Assembly (NCBI GenBank): GCA_019114415.1 | Contig: DXFO01000040.1 | Location: forward strand, 1 to 64,000 | DNA from: Candidatus Gemmiger faecavium | GTDB taxonomy: Bacteria > Bacillota > Clostridia > Oscillospirales > Ruminococcaceae | Direction of reading: 5' to 3' | Length of the DNA stretch: 64,000 bases | Part shown: positions 53,023 through 62,140 of the stretch, piece by piece | Numbering within the stretch: the first letter of the stretch is position 1 | Layout of the letters: each line of letters opens with the position of its first letter | Notes under the pieces: model-generated | What the model saw: the letters and a program-made list of their open reading frames with translations, nothing else | Told to the model about the DNA's origin: nothing | Database searches by the model: none | Program-made: the position numbers and the translations under genes

Positions 53023-54345
53023 TCAGCGCAGGGGCGGGGGCAGGTGCCGGGCGCGGCGGTAAAGGACGATGCTCACCACCGAGACAACGGCTTCCGTGAC
53101 GGGGAAAGCGCACCAGACGCCGGTCAGCCCAAAGGCCGCCGCCAGGGCAAAGGCCATGGGCAAAATCACCGCAAAGCCCCGCAGAAGGGCAATGACCTGG
53201 CCGGGGACCGGCTGCTCGATGGAGGCAAAATATACCGACAAAATGATGTTGACCCCCGCAAAGGGACAGCCGATAAAATACAGCCGAAGGCCCGCCTCGG
53301 CGATCTCTTGCAGCTGGGCGTTGCCCTCGCTGTTGAATAGGGTAGTCACCGGCCCCGCCCAGAGGAAGGTGACGACGTAGACCGCCGCCGCAATGACAAT
53401 GGCGGACACCAGGGCATAGCGCAGGATGGCGGTCAGTTCCCGGTGCTGGCCGGAACCGTAGCGGCGGCTGAGCAAGGGCTGGATGCCCTGGGAGATGCCG
53501 GTGAAGATGGCGATGACCACCAGGGACAGGTTGGCAATGACGCCGTAAGCCGCCACCCCCACACTGCCGCAGATGGAGAGCAGAATGGCGTTGAAGGCGA
53601 TCATGACCACACCGGAGGAAAGCTCCGTGATGAGGGAAGGCACTCCCGCCGAGCAGATGCCCCCCAGCAGCCGGGCTTTGGGCAGAACCCGCCGCAGATG
53701 AAAGCGGCAGTGCCCCTGGATGCGGTGGGCGGACAAGATCATCATGCTGACGATGGGGGCCACGCCGGTGGCCAGCGCCGCACCGAAGATGCCCAGCCCA
53801 AAGGGGAAGATGAACACATAGTCCAGCACCACATTGGACAGGCTGCCCAGCACCATGGCGGCCATGGCCAGCTGGGGTGCGCCGTCGTTGCGGACAAAGC
53901 AGAGAAACAGGTTGTTGAACAAGAACATGGGGGCGAACAGCAAAATGACCTGCAGGTAGGTGGCGGTCATTTCAAACACGGCGCCGTCGGCACCCAGCAG
54001 GCGGGCCAGGGTGCCGGGCAGCAGCAGGCCCGCCAGAAAAAAGACCACCGCAAACCCTGCGGCCAGCAATACCGATGCGGAGAATGCCCGGTTGGCTTCC
54101 TCCGGTTCTCCCTGGTTCTGGCGGATGGAGTACTTGGTGCCGCCGCCCATGCCCACCATCAGGCCGCTGCCGTGGATAAAGCTGTACACCGGGATGGCCA
54201 GATTGAGGGCCGCCAGACCGTCGGCGCCCATCCCCAGGGAGATAAAGTAGGTATCCGCCAGGATATAGCAGGACAGGCCGATCATACCCAGCACATTGAG
54301 GGATGCGTAGCGTGCGAACTCCCGAAAACAGGACGGTTGTTTCAC
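53023..54345 (-). CDS. MATE family efflux transporter (second)
   Basis: A 440-residue MATE protein with twelve membrane segments; the first repeat begins FREFARYASLNVLGMIGLSCYILADTYFIS. It is a different subgroup from the MATE at 24375. The start is a GTG at 54345 with AAGGAGG 8 bases upstream; the frame extends a little further but without a start signal. It stands alone behind its own strong promoter and a leader with an intrinsic terminator, so expression is probably controlled by attenuation, as for some drug-export genes. Confidence 0.9.
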   Translation of the reverse strand: MKQPSCFREFARYASLNVLGMIGLSCYILADTYFISLGMGADGLAALNLAIPVYSFIHGSGLMVGMGGGTKYSIRQNQGEPEEANRAFSASVLLAAGFAVVFFLAGLLLPGTLARLLGADGAVFEMTATYLQVILLFAPMFLFNNLFLCFVRNDGAPQLAMAAMVLGSLSNVVLDYVFIFPFGLGIFGAALATGVAPIVSMMILSAHRIQGHCRFHLRRVLPKARLLGGICSAGVPSLITELSSGVVMIAFNAILLSICGSVGVAAYGVIANLSLVVIAIFTGISQGIQPLLSRRYGSGQHRELTAILRYALVSAIVIAAAVYVVTFLWAGPVTTLFNSEGNAQLQEIAEAGLRLYFIGCPFAGVNIILSVYFASIEQPVPGQVIALLRGFAVILPMAFALAAAFGLTGVWCAFPVTEAVVSVVSIVLYRRARHLPPPLR

Positions 54346-54391
54346 AGGCTGAACCTCCTTTGCATTTTTGAAAATCCGCAGACCGCCGCAC

Positions 54392-54447
54392 AAAAAAACG
54401 CCTCATCCCTCTCTCTTCTAAAGGCCTACGAGAGAGGGAAAAGGCGT
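54392..54447 (-). terminator. Attenuator hairpin in the leader of the MATE gene
   Basis: On the minus strand a two-part stem (ACGCCT/AGGCGT outer, nine pairs of CCCTCTCTC/GAGAGAGGG inner) is followed by seven T (54392-54398). It lies between the promoter and the gene, about 25 bases after the start of transcription. CCGCCG before it can pair with CGGCGG after the T-run, giving an alternative closing helix. A short frame starting ATGAGGCGT with a purine-rich site lies in the 3' arm. Confidence 0.8.
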
Positions 54448-54477
54448 TTGCCCGGCGGCAATTGATTCAATGCCACG

Positions 54478-54506
54478 ATTGTACCAGCCCGGAAAAGTCC
54501 TGTCAA
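54478..54506 (-). promoter_or_regulatory. Strong promoter for the attenuated MATE gene
   Basis: On the minus strand a perfect TTGACA (54501-54506) and TACAAT (54478-54483) are 17 bases apart. The leader is about 125 bases long. Confidence 0.9.
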
Positions 54507-54527
54507 GCCCGGGCCGTCGAAAAGCTG

Positions 54528-56018
54528 TTACAGAGAATACAATTCGGAATATTTTTTAGTCAAATACTCTGTGTAATATTTCGGGTCGAAGGCACCGCCG
54601 CACAGGCTTTCGGTCAGCCAGGCGGGTTCCTTCATGCAGCCGTAGCGCCACAGGCGGTTGGTCAGGGCGGTTTTGAGCGGGGTCAGGTCGCCCTCCGCCA
54701 GCATGGCGTCGAAGTCGATCTCGGCGGAAAGGCTGGCCATGGCCTGGGCCGCGTAAGCGCTGCCCAGCGCGTAGCTGGGGAAGTAGCCGAACTCGCCCCA
54801 GGACCAGTGGATGTCCTGCAATACGCCGTGGGCGTCGTCGGGAACGTCCACGCCCAGGTATTCCTTGTACTTGGCGTTCCAGGCGGCGGGCAGCTCGGAC
54901 ACTGCCAATTCACCGTGGAACAGAGCCTTTTCCAGCTCATAGCGGACCAGGACGTGCAGGCCGTAGGTCAGCTCGTCGGCCTCGGTGCGGATGAGGCTGG
55001 GCTCCACACGGCAGGCCGCACGGTAGAAGTCCTCCTCGCTGACGCCGGACAGCTGGGCGGGAAACAGGGTGCGCAGGGTGGGCCACAAAAGATGCACAAA
55101 TCCACGGCTGCGGCCGATCATGTTCTCAAACAGGCGGCTCTGGCTCTCGTGCAGGCCCATGGTGGAGCCGCCCGCCAGCACCGTGTAGTTCAGGGCCGGG
55201 TCGATGTTCAGCTCATACAGGGCATGTCCGCCCTCGTGGGCCACCGAGTACAGGCTGGACAGCACGTCCCGGGGCATATAGTGGGTGGTGATGCGCACAT
55301 CCTTGCTGTTGAAGCCGTTGGTAAAGGGATGCTCGCTTTCCGCCAGGGCGCAGTGGGCGGGGTCCAGACCCCACAGAGACATGACCTTGTAGGCCAGGGC
55401 GCGCTGGCCGTCCACCGGCCAGTCCTGATCCAGAAAATCCGTGCGGATGGGCGTGCCGTGGTCGGCAATGGCCTTGAGCAGCGGCACGATGGCGGCACGC
55501 AGCTGGGCAAAGAAAGCGTCGCAGCGCTCAATGGTCAGGCCGCGCTCAAACTGGTCCAGCAGCACCTCGTAGGGGTCGCGGTCAGGCGCGATCTGGGATG
55601 CCTGACGGCGGCGGGCTGCCACCAGACGCTCCAGATAGGGGGCAAAGAGAGAAAAGTCATTGCTGCGCTTGGCCTTGCCCCACACCGACACCGATTCCTG
55701 GGTCAGGCGGGTAAAGGCGGCAAATTCATCGGCGGGGATGGGACGGATGCGGGCCAGGTTGATGCGCAGTTCCCGCACCTCGGCCTGCTCCTGCTCGGTG
55801 TCGGCCTCGGCGGCAGCGGCGTCCAGCAAAGCATCGGTGGAGGGCTGCACCAGCGTGTCAAACTGGGCGCGGCTCAAAACCTCGGCGGCTTCGGCCCGGC
55901 CCTCGGCGCTTTCGGCGGGGGCGGCGGTGGCCTCGTCATAGGTGATGAGACCCAGGGCATAATTATAGGCGTAGAGATTGCGCTCCAAAGTGCGCAGCTC
56001 GGCAATATGTTCTTTCAT
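54528..56018 (-). CDS. M32 family metallocarboxypeptidase
   Basis: A 496-residue carboxypeptidase Taq-type enzyme, the usual length. The zinc motif HEGGH is at 261-265 in a family-typical SVAHEGGHALYE, with later blocks MGLHESQSRLFEN and the C-terminal YALGSAYAAQ. It is a cytosolic peptidase trimming C-terminal residues from peptides. The ATG at 56018 is set by AGGAGAA 6 bases upstream and by homology; the frame continues open far upstream without similarity. Confidence 0.94.
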   Translation of the reverse strand: MKEHIAELRTLERNLYAYNYALGLITYDEATAAPAESAEGRAEAAEVLSRAQFDTLVQPSTDALLDAAAAEADTEQEQAEVRELRINLARIRPIPADEFAAFTRLTQESVSVWGKAKRSNDFSLFAPYLERLVAARRRQASQIAPDRDPYEVLLDQFERGLTIERCDAFFAQLRAAIVPLLKAIADHGTPIRTDFLDQDWPVDGQRALAYKVMSLWGLDPAHCALAESEHPFTNGFNSKDVRITTHYMPRDVLSSLYSVAHEGGHALYELNIDPALNYTVLAGGSTMGLHESQSRLFENMIGRSRGFVHLLWPTLRTLFPAQLSGVSEEDFYRAACRVEPSLIRTEADELTYGLHVLVRYELEKALFHGELAVSELPAAWNAKYKEYLGVDVPDDAHGVLQDIHWSWGEFGYFPSYALGSAYAAQAMASLSAEIDFDAMLAEGDLTPLKTALTNRLWRYGCMKEPAWLTESLCGGAFDPKYYTEYLTKKYSELYSL

Positions 56019-56090
56019 GATCGTTCTCCTGTATGGCCGGTAAAACCGGCATCGGGCGGCGCAATGCCGCGGAAAATAGCGAATGACAAC

Positions 56091-56119
56091 AGTATACCAC
56101 GTTGCCTTTTTCAGAGCAA
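56091..56119 (-). promoter_or_regulatory. Promoter for the M32 carboxypeptidase
   Basis: On the minus strand TATACT (56091-56096) has the extended TGG in front and a weak TTGCTC (56114-56119) 17 bases away. It overlaps the divergent promoter of the GT2 gene. Confidence 0.6.
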
Positions 56120-56130
56120 TGCGGTATGAT
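56102..56130 (+). promoter_or_regulatory. Promoter for the GT2 gene at 56241
   Basis: TTGCCT (56102-56107) and TATGAT (56125-56130) are 17 bases apart. The two divergent promoters interleave, so both cannot be occupied at once. Confidence 0.6.
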
Positions 56131-56240
56131 AGAAAACAAGAAAGAGAAGCCGTCTGCCGGGAAACGGAGTAAGCATAAGGAAGCGTCCTGATGCGGGCTC
56201 TGCTAAAAAATCCCGGCAATTTTCGGGGAGGAGGAGCCCA

Positions 56241-57134
56241 ATGGCACAGCCCCTTGTCAGCGTGATCGTGCCGATCTATAACGCCAAAAATCATATTGCG
56301 CGCTGCGTCGAGAGCATCCGCAAGCAGAGCTATCCCAACCTGGAGATCCTGTTGGTGAACGACGGCTCCAAGGACGTCAGCCTGCAGGTGTGCGAGATGT
56401 ACGCCAAGGTGGACCCGCGGATCCTGCTGGTGGACAAACCCAACAGCGGCGTGGCGGCCACCCGCAACCTGGGGCTGCGCCTGGCATCGGGCAAGTACCT
56501 GCAGTTTGTGGATGCCGACGATACCCTGCAGCCCGACGCCACCCGCCTGATGGTGGAAAAGGCGGAGGAACACCAGGCCGACCTGGTCATTGCCCACTAC
56601 AACCGGGTCACGCCCCCGCCGGAAAAGCCCAACCTGCCCAAGGCCATGCGGGACACCGCCTTTGCGGAAAAGTTTGACGAGACCTTTGAGCGGCTGATGC
56701 CCTCCGACGACCGGGTCAAGACCTTCGGTTTTCTGCATGAGGGCTTTATGACCAAGGCGGAGTTTGCCAAGGGCCTGATGCAGGAACCGGCGTCCTTTTA
56801 CTACGGCGTCATGTGGAACAAGCTCTACCGGGCGGACATTGTGCGGGAGCATGAGGACGTGGTTTGCAGCGAGGAACTGAACTGGAGCGAGGACCTTTAC
56901 TTCAACCTCAGCTTCATCCGCTATGCGGAGCGGTTCTATGCGCTGGCGGTGCCGGTGTACAACTACCTGCAAAACAAGGAGAGCATCTGCCACACGGCCC
57001 TCAACCCCATCAACGTGGTGACCACCCGGGCGTCGCTGTTCAAGTATTACAAGGAACTGTACGAGTCCATGGGCCTGTATGAACAGTACAAGCCCCAGAT
57101 CTACAAATATCTCGTATCCATTGCGGAAAGCTGA
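56241..57134 (+). CDS. Family 2 glycosyltransferase (EpsJ/SunS-like, soluble)
   Basis: A 297-residue GT2. SVIVPIYNAKNHIARCVESI at the N-terminus, VNDGSKDVS near 42 and the DXD region FVDADDTLQPDA near 92 are standard for bacterial cell-surface glycosyltransferases. The later part has the NKLYR and WSEDLYFNL motifs often found in capsule and exopolysaccharide enzymes. GGAGGAG precedes the ATG. It stands alone between terminators and divergent genes; the acceptor is unknown. Confidence 0.88.
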   Translation: MAQPLVSVIVPIYNAKNHIARCVESIRKQSYPNLEILLVNDGSKDVSLQVCEMYAKVDPRILLVDKPNSGVAATRNLGLRLASGKYLQFVDADDTLQPDATRLMVEKAEEHQADLVIAHYNRVTPPPEKPNLPKAMRDTAFAEKFDETFERLMPSDDRVKTFGFLHEGFMTKAEFAKGLMQEPASFYYGVMWNKLYRADIVREHEDVVCSEELNWSEDLYFNLSFIRYAERFYALAVPVYNYLQNKESICHTALNPINVVTTRASLFKYYKELYESMGLYEQYKPQIYKYLVSIAES

Positions 57135-57145
57135 CCGCATACCGC

Positions 57146-57196
57146 AAAAAAGCCCGCCCCGGCAGCCTGGAAACAGGATCTGCCGGGGCGGGTTTT
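57146..57196. terminator. Bidirectional terminator between GT2 and the aminopeptidase
   Basis: A 12-bp GC stem (57153-57164 with 57181-57192) has an A-run in front and TTTTGTTG behind, with a small CCTG/CAGG stem inside the loop. It serves both convergent genes. Confidence 0.88.
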
Positions 57197-57218
57197 GTTG
57201 TGATTTTGGGGCGACCGG

Positions 57219-59009
57219 TCAGCGGGCGATGGGCGCGGTCTTGGCGGCCAGCCAGCTGCGTTCCTCGTCGGTCAGGCGGGGGGACAGCACGTCGTAGACG
57301 GTCTTGTGATAGGCGTTGATCCAGTCGATCTCGCTGCGGGTCAGCTCATCCACCACGACGGGGGACAGATCGATGGGCACAAAGGTCATGGGCTCAAAGC
57401 CCAGCCAGTGACCGTACTGGTTTTCGCCCTTGTCCACGCAGACCAGCTCGTTCTCAATGCGGATGCCCACCTCGTCGGTCTCGTAGACGCCGGGCTCGTC
57501 GGTGATGGTCATGCCGGGGCGGAACACCACGGGGTTATTGGGACGCAGGCTCTGGGGGCCTTCGTGCACGCTGGACATAAAGCCCACGCTGTGGCCGGTG
57601 CCGCAGCGGTAGTTGATCTTGTGCTTCCACAGGGGACCGCGGGCAAAGCTGTCCAGGGCAAAGCCGGTGCAGTAGTCCAGCCAGATCGCCTGGGCCACAC
57701 CGATGTGGCTCTGCAGCGTCCAGGTGTAGTACAGGCGCTCGTTTTCGGTCAGGGGGCCCATGGGATAGGTGCGGGTGATATCGGTGGTGCCGCAGTCATA
57801 CTGACCGCCGCAGTCCACCAGCAAAAAGCCCTTGGGCTCAATGGCGCTGTCGGCGCCGGGTTTGGCCTGATAGTGCATCATGGCCGCGTTGGGGCCGTAG
57901 GCGGCAATGGTCTCAAAACTCTCCTCGTCAAAGCCGGGCTGCTCGGCACGGCGGCGGTGGAGCATGGTGTCGATGTCGCACTCCCGCAGGGATTTCCCCT
58001 CCGCCAGGGCTTTTTCCAGGTCCATCTCAAAGCGGACCATGGCAACGCCGTCACGGACATGGCTCTCCCGCAGGTTGGCCAGCTCAACCTCGTTCTTGAC
58101 ACCCTTGAGGGCGGTGATGGGATCAACGCCGGGCAGGACGGTGAGGGCGGGGTTAGCGGTCAGTGCGGCATACAGGTCGTAGTTGGTGGCTTCCGGCGCG
58201 ATGAGCACCGTCTCCTTGCCGGTCAGGCCGCGGACAAAGTCCAGAAGTGCGTCATAGGGGCGGATCTCCACACCCTCGGCGGCCAGAACGGCCTCGTCAT
58301 CGGCGCACAGGCGGCCGGGGGCCAAAAACAGGATGCAGTGCTCCATGGTCACAAAGGCGTAGGCGATGGCCAGGGGCGTGCAGGGCAGGTCATGGGCCCG
58401 CAGATTGAGCAGCCAGCCCACGCAGTCCAGCTGGGTCACCGCCAGAGCGGTGGCGCCGGCTTTCTGCAGCTGGGCGCGCACGGCGTTGAGCTTTTCGGCA
58501 GGGGTGGCGCCGGTCTGCTCCCGGCTGAGCAAAAAGCAGGGAGTGTCCGGCAGGGCGGGGCGGTCATCGGCCCACAGCGGGCTGACCACGTCGGTGCTCT
58601 TGAGGGTGGCACCGCAGGCAGCCAGGGCGTCGCGGTACTGCTCAAACACCTTGGTGGGCATGCAGGAGCCGTCGGTCAGGTAGGTCTGGCCCTCCCCGGC
58701 GTTGGCTTTCAGGTAGGCTTCCACCGTGGGGACGCCCGCTGCCCCGGCGTGCATGGACTGGATCTCGGTGCCGGCCAGCTGTTTGTCGGCCTGGACGTAA
58801 AAACGGCCGTCCACCCACAGGGCGCTGCCGCTGCCGGCGACCACCAGGGTGGCGTTCTCACCGGTAAAGCCGGAGAAGTGGGTCAGGCTGCAATAATGGG
58901 CGGGCAGATACTCCCCGGAATGGGGATCGCTGGTCATGAGGATGACGCCGTCGGCGCCCGCGGCCTTTGCGGCGGCGCGCAGTGCGGCGATCTTTTCGTT
59001 GGTCGTCAA
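57219..59009 (-). CDS. M24B Xaa-Pro aminopeptidase (long, three-domain form)
   Basis: A 596-residue enzyme with two creatinase-like N-terminal domains and a pita-bread catalytic domain. The metal ligands are visible: two Asp in VDCGGQYDCGTTDITRTY, His in GTGHSVGF, and two Glu in TDEPGVY and RIENELV. It removes an N-terminal residue before proline. The start is a TTG at 59009 with AGGAAGGG 6 bases upstream, matching where homology begins. Its own promoter lies about 80 bases upstream. Confidence 0.92.
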   Translation of the reverse strand: MTTNEKIAALRAAAKAAGADGVILMTSDPHSGEYLPAHYCSLTHFSGFTGENATLVVAGSGSALWVDGRFYVQADKQLAGTEIQSMHAGAAGVPTVEAYLKANAGEGQTYLTDGSCMPTKVFEQYRDALAACGATLKSTDVVSPLWADDRPALPDTPCFLLSREQTGATPAEKLNAVRAQLQKAGATALAVTQLDCVGWLLNLRAHDLPCTPLAIAYAFVTMEHCILFLAPGRLCADDEAVLAAEGVEIRPYDALLDFVRGLTGKETVLIAPEATNYDLYAALTANPALTVLPGVDPITALKGVKNEVELANLRESHVRDGVAMVRFEMDLEKALAEGKSLRECDIDTMLHRRRAEQPGFDEESFETIAAYGPNAAMMHYQAKPGADSAIEPKGFLLVDCGGQYDCGTTDITRTYPMGPLTENERLYYTWTLQSHIGVAQAIWLDYCTGFALDSFARGPLWKHKINYRCGTGHSVGFMSSVHEGPQSLRPNNPVVFRPGMTITDEPGVYETDEVGIRIENELVCVDKGENQYGHWLGFEPMTFVPIDLSPVVVDELTRSEIDWINAYHKTVYDVLSPRLTDEERSWLAAKTAPIAR

Positions 59010-59089
59010 GGGAAACCCTTCCTTTCTGAAAAACGGGCCGGGGCGGCTCACAGGTCCGCCGGATGGCCCGCAGTGATTTTTCTGTCTGT

Positions 59090-59117
59090 ATTGTAGCACG
59101 TTTTGCCAAAACGTCAA
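59090..59117 (-). promoter_or_regulatory. Promoter for the Xaa-Pro aminopeptidase
   Basis: On the minus strand TTGACG (59112-59117) and TACAAT (59090-59095) are 16 bases apart with an extended TGC. The -35 overlaps the tail of the terminator of the preceding ABC gene. Confidence 0.78.
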
Positions 59118-59148
59118 ATGGCGGGCCTGCTTGGACACAGGCCCGCCA
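59112..59148 (-). terminator. Terminator of the ABC permease gene
   Basis: On the minus strand an 11-bp perfect stem (59138-59148 with 59119-59129, loop of eight) is followed by TTTGACGTTTT. The T-run is broken, so efficiency may be partial, and the same bases form the -35 of the next promoter. Confidence 0.7.
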
Positions 59149-59169
59149 TAGGGGATGGGACGGGGAAAA

Positions 59170-61176
59170 TCAACGCTTGACGATGCTGTAATATTTGCGG
59201 GAGGTCAGGGCGTAGACGGCCACATAGCACAGGGCAAAGCCCGCCAGTGTGACCAGGCAGCAGAGGAAGAACAGCTGGCTGTTGGTCACGCCGAACACCG
59301 ACACCATACGCATCAGCATGGGGGAGGCGGCGGCCAGATGCACCGCCGCCATGACCAGGGGCAGGAAAAAGACCATGAGCACCTGCACCCGGATGGTGCT
59401 GCGCACTTCGTCGGCGCTCATGCCCACCTGCTGGAGGATGACAAAGCGGGTGCGGTCCTCGTACCCTTCGCTGAGCTGCTTGTAGTAGATGATGAGCACG
59501 GTGGCCATGGTGAACATGACCGCCAGGAAAATGCCCAGAAAGACAAAGCTGCCGTTCATGTTGTACAGTTCCATCCGCATGCCCTCCCGGGTGTTGACAT
59601 AGGTGCGGGAGGTCAGATACTCGGGGTCGGGGTCGGGGTTGGCCGCGGCCTGCATGGCGGTGGCACAGGCATCCATGGTGTCGGCGTCCAGCTTGTCGGT
59701 ATTGACGTTGAGATAGCGCCGGACGGTGGGGGCGTAATCACTGACCTGCGTAAGGAGGGCCCGCAGGCTGACCAGCGTGTCGGTATCCGGAACCACAAGA
59801 TAAATGGTATAGGGGCTGTATCCGCCGTTGACGGCGGGAAATTCCTCCGCCTGGCCCACAATGCGGTATACCGTATCGCCGATGGTCAGCGTGTCGGCGG
59901 GATCTTTCTGCCCCAGGGCCAGCACCTCCCCCTCGGCCAGGGTGACGGCCTGCCCGGTCACGCGGTTATAGTCCGCGGCGGTCATGAGGGTGAGGGTGGG
60001 GGAATCCGTGGTCTGGGAATCGGCGCCCAGGGCGGGGGTATAGACGTTGCCGGAAGCGACTGTTGCCCCGAAGTCAAAGAGATAGAAACTTTGCAGTTCC
60101 TCGTCGGAGAGCCCGTATTCGGCGGCTACTTCCCGGATGGGTGCTTCCCAGGCCTGGGCGTTTTCCTCGGACAGACCATCGTCACTGAAACTCACCGACA
60201 GAGTCACGTCGTTGGGGTACATCCGCTCCACGGTGCCCTCGGTGCCGGCGTAGAGACATACGGTGGTGGCCACGCTGACCAGCACCGTGGTGGCCAGAAT
60301 GCAGATGTTTGCCAGGCCCCGGGCGTTCTGGTTCATGCGGTAGATCAGGCCGGAGATGGCCGTGAAATTGCGGGGCCGGTAGTACAGGGCCTTGTTTTTG
60401 CGCAGTGCCTTGAGCACCACCACACTGCCCGCGCCGAACAGGCAGTGGGTGCCCACAATGACCAGGGCCACCGCTGCAAAGAACAGCAGAAGAACATACA
60501 GGAAATTGGTGGTGAAAAAGGAGATGGCATAGCCGGCGCCCAGCGTCACCAGGCCGAACAGGGCCAGCAGCCAGCGGCTTTTGGGTTCCCGCTCGCCCAT
60601 GGAGTCGGAATGGAGCAGTTCAATGGGGCTGGACTTGCGCACCTGGCGCAGGTTGCGCAGGTACATGAGCAGAAACAGCACCGCAAAAGCAACAAACGTT
60701 TCCGCCGCGCCCGTGGTGCAGAAAGAAAAGCCCAGGGTCACCTCAAACCGGATCAGCCGCAAAAGCAGCAGCAAAACCAATTTGGAGACCAGCGCGCCGC
60801 CCAGCACGCCTGCCGCCGTTCCTGCCAGGCAGAGAAACAGCGTCTCAAAGCCCAGCACGGCGGCAATGTTGCCTTTTTCCATGCCCAGAATGCCGTACAG
60901 CGCCAGCTCCTTTGTCCGGCGCCGGATGACAAAGCCGTTGGCGTAGGCCATGATCCAGACCACCAGGAACACCATGATGATGCTGCCCAGGGCCAGCATG
61001 AGCTGCACATAGGCGGCGCCGCGCATGGTGGAGACCAGTTCGTTGTAATTCAGAAACCGCATGATATAGCACATGGCGGCGCATCCGGCGGTGGTCAGGA
61101 AAAAAGGACCGTAATACTGCCGGTTCTTGAAGAGGTTGCGGGCCGCCAGACGCAGGTAAAGGGCCAGCTTACTCAT
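59170..61176 (-). CDS. ABC transporter permease, FtsX/BceB type
   Basis: A 668-residue permease with ten membrane segments in the BceB arrangement: four segments, a large extracytoplasmic domain of about 200 residues (roughly 310-520), then the rest. The N-terminus LRLAARNLFKNRQYYGPFFL and the RRTKELALYGILGMEK coupling helix are typical. Such permeases sense and remove antimicrobial peptides with a paired sensor kinase. The ATG at 61176 follows GGGAGG; the first bases overlap the ATPase gene. Confidence 0.9.
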   Translation of the reverse strand: MSKLALYLRLAARNLFKNRQYYGPFFLTTAGCAAMCYIMRFLNYNELVSTMRGAAYVQLMLALGSIIMVFLVVWIMAYANGFVIRRRTKELALYGILGMEKGNIAAVLGFETLFLCLAGTAAGVLGGALVSKLVLLLLLRLIRFEVTLGFSFCTTGAAETFVAFAVLFLLMYLRNLRQVRKSSPIELLHSDSMGEREPKSRWLLALFGLVTLGAGYAISFFTTNFLYVLLLFFAAVALVIVGTHCLFGAGSVVVLKALRKNKALYYRPRNFTAISGLIYRMNQNARGLANICILATTVLVSVATTVCLYAGTEGTVERMYPNDVTLSVSFSDDGLSEENAQAWEAPIREVAAEYGLSDEELQSFYLFDFGATVASGNVYTPALGADSQTTDSPTLTLMTAADYNRVTGQAVTLAEGEVLALGQKDPADTLTIGDTVYRIVGQAEEFPAVNGGYSPYTIYLVVPDTDTLVSLRALLTQVSDYAPTVRRYLNVNTDKLDADTMDACATAMQAAANPDPDPEYLTSRTYVNTREGMRMELYNMNGSFVFLGIFLAVMFTMATVLIIYYKQLSEGYEDRTRFVILQQVGMSADEVRSTIRVQVLMVFFLPLVMAAVHLAAASPMLMRMVSVFGVTNSQLFFLCCLVTLAGFALCYVAVYALTSRKYYSIVKR

Positions 61177-61933
61177 CCTGCTCACCTCCCGAAAGGGCGG
61201 TCAGCGTGTCGGAAATGCGGGCGAACATGGACTCGGTGCTCATGCCGGAACGGTAGAGCTGGTGGTAGACCTGGCCGTCCCGCAAAAACAGCACCCGGCT
61301 CGCGTGGCTGGCGGCGCGGACGCTGTGGGTGACCATGACGATGGTCTGCCCGCCCTCGTTGATCTTGCCGAACAGATGGAGCAGGCTGTCGGAGGAGCGG
61401 GAGTCCAGCGCGCCGGTGGGCTCGTCGGCCAGGATCAGCTCCGGCCGGGTGATGAGCGCCCGGGCCACGGCAGCCCGCTGTTTCTGGCCGCCGGAGACCT
61501 CATACGGGTATTTGTCCAGCAGTTCGGCAATGCCCAGCTGGCGGGCGATGGGACCCAGCCGCAGGGACATCTCCCGGTAGGGGGTGCCTGCCAGGACCAG
61601 GGGCAGGAAGATGTTGTCTTTCAGGGAGAAGGTGTCCAGCAGGTTGAAGTCCTGAAAGACAAAGCCCAGATGATCCCGGCGGAAGGCGGACAGCTCCCGG
61701 TCGCTGATCTTGGTGATGTCCCGGCCGTTCAGACAGACGGAACCGCCGGTGGGCCGGTCCAGAGCGGCCAGGATATTCAAAAGGGTGGTCTTGCCCGCAC
61801 CGGACTCGCCCATGATGGCCAGGTATTCTCCCTGCTCCACCGTGAAGCTGACGTCGGACAAGGCCTCTACTTTCACGCCGCCGAAGCGGGTGGAGTAGGT
61901 TTTTTGCAGATGGCTGATCTCCAGCAATGACAT
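61169..61933 (-). CDS. ABC transporter ATP-binding protein, BceA type
   Basis: A 254-residue ATPase. Walker A GESGAGKTT is at 42-50, the signature is VSGGQKQR, Walker B is LILADEPTGALD, and the switch His follows in VMVTHS. This is the MacB/BceA family that works with FtsX-type permeases. AGAGGAG lies 8 bases before the ATG at 61933. It overlaps the permease by eight bases and lies 207 bases downstream of the sensor kinase gene. Confidence 0.93.
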   Translation of the reverse strand: MSLLEISHLQKTYSTRFGGVKVEALSDVSFTVEQGEYLAIMGESGAGKTTLLNILAALDRPTGGSVCLNGRDITKISDRELSAFRRDHLGFVFQDFNLLDTFSLKDNIFLPLVLAGTPYREMSLRLGPIARQLGIAELLDKYPYEVSGGQKQRAAVARALITRPELILADEPTGALDSRSSDSLLHLFGKINEGGQTIVMVTHSVRAASHASRVLFLRDGQVYHQLYRSGMSTESMFARISDTLTALSGGEQDE

Positions 61934-62140
61934 GGTACATGCTCCTCTTGCAAAGGCCCCGCGGGAAACGAAACAAAGCGGGGCAGTTTCTCTTACATGG
62001 CGGAGGGAGGGGACCCTGTTCCTCCATCCTGCCATTAGTGTACCGCCCGGCGGGGGTCTGCCGCCATGGATGTACCTTACAAAAGGCAGGGCGTACCTAA
62101 CAGTTTTGTCACATTGCCTGTCACGGACCGTCCGGGCCGG
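61934..62140 (-). promoter_or_regulatory. Gap between kinase and ABC genes with candidate operator
   Basis: Two direct TGTCAC repeats (62107-62112 and 62119-62124 on the plus strand) are spaced 12 bases apart, fitting an OmpR-family dimer site. A GCCCCGC/GCGGGGC hairpin (61956-61984) lies nearer the ATPase start. No clear promoter hexamers were found, though GTGACA on the minus strand within the repeats could serve as a -35. Confidence 0.4.

Noticed and set aside
54528-57140. One 870-codon minus-strand frame joining the M32 peptidase with sequence opposite the GT2 gene
   Set aside because: Homology begins at the ATG at 56018 with its own ribosome-binding site; the upstream part is antisense to a clear GT2 gene.
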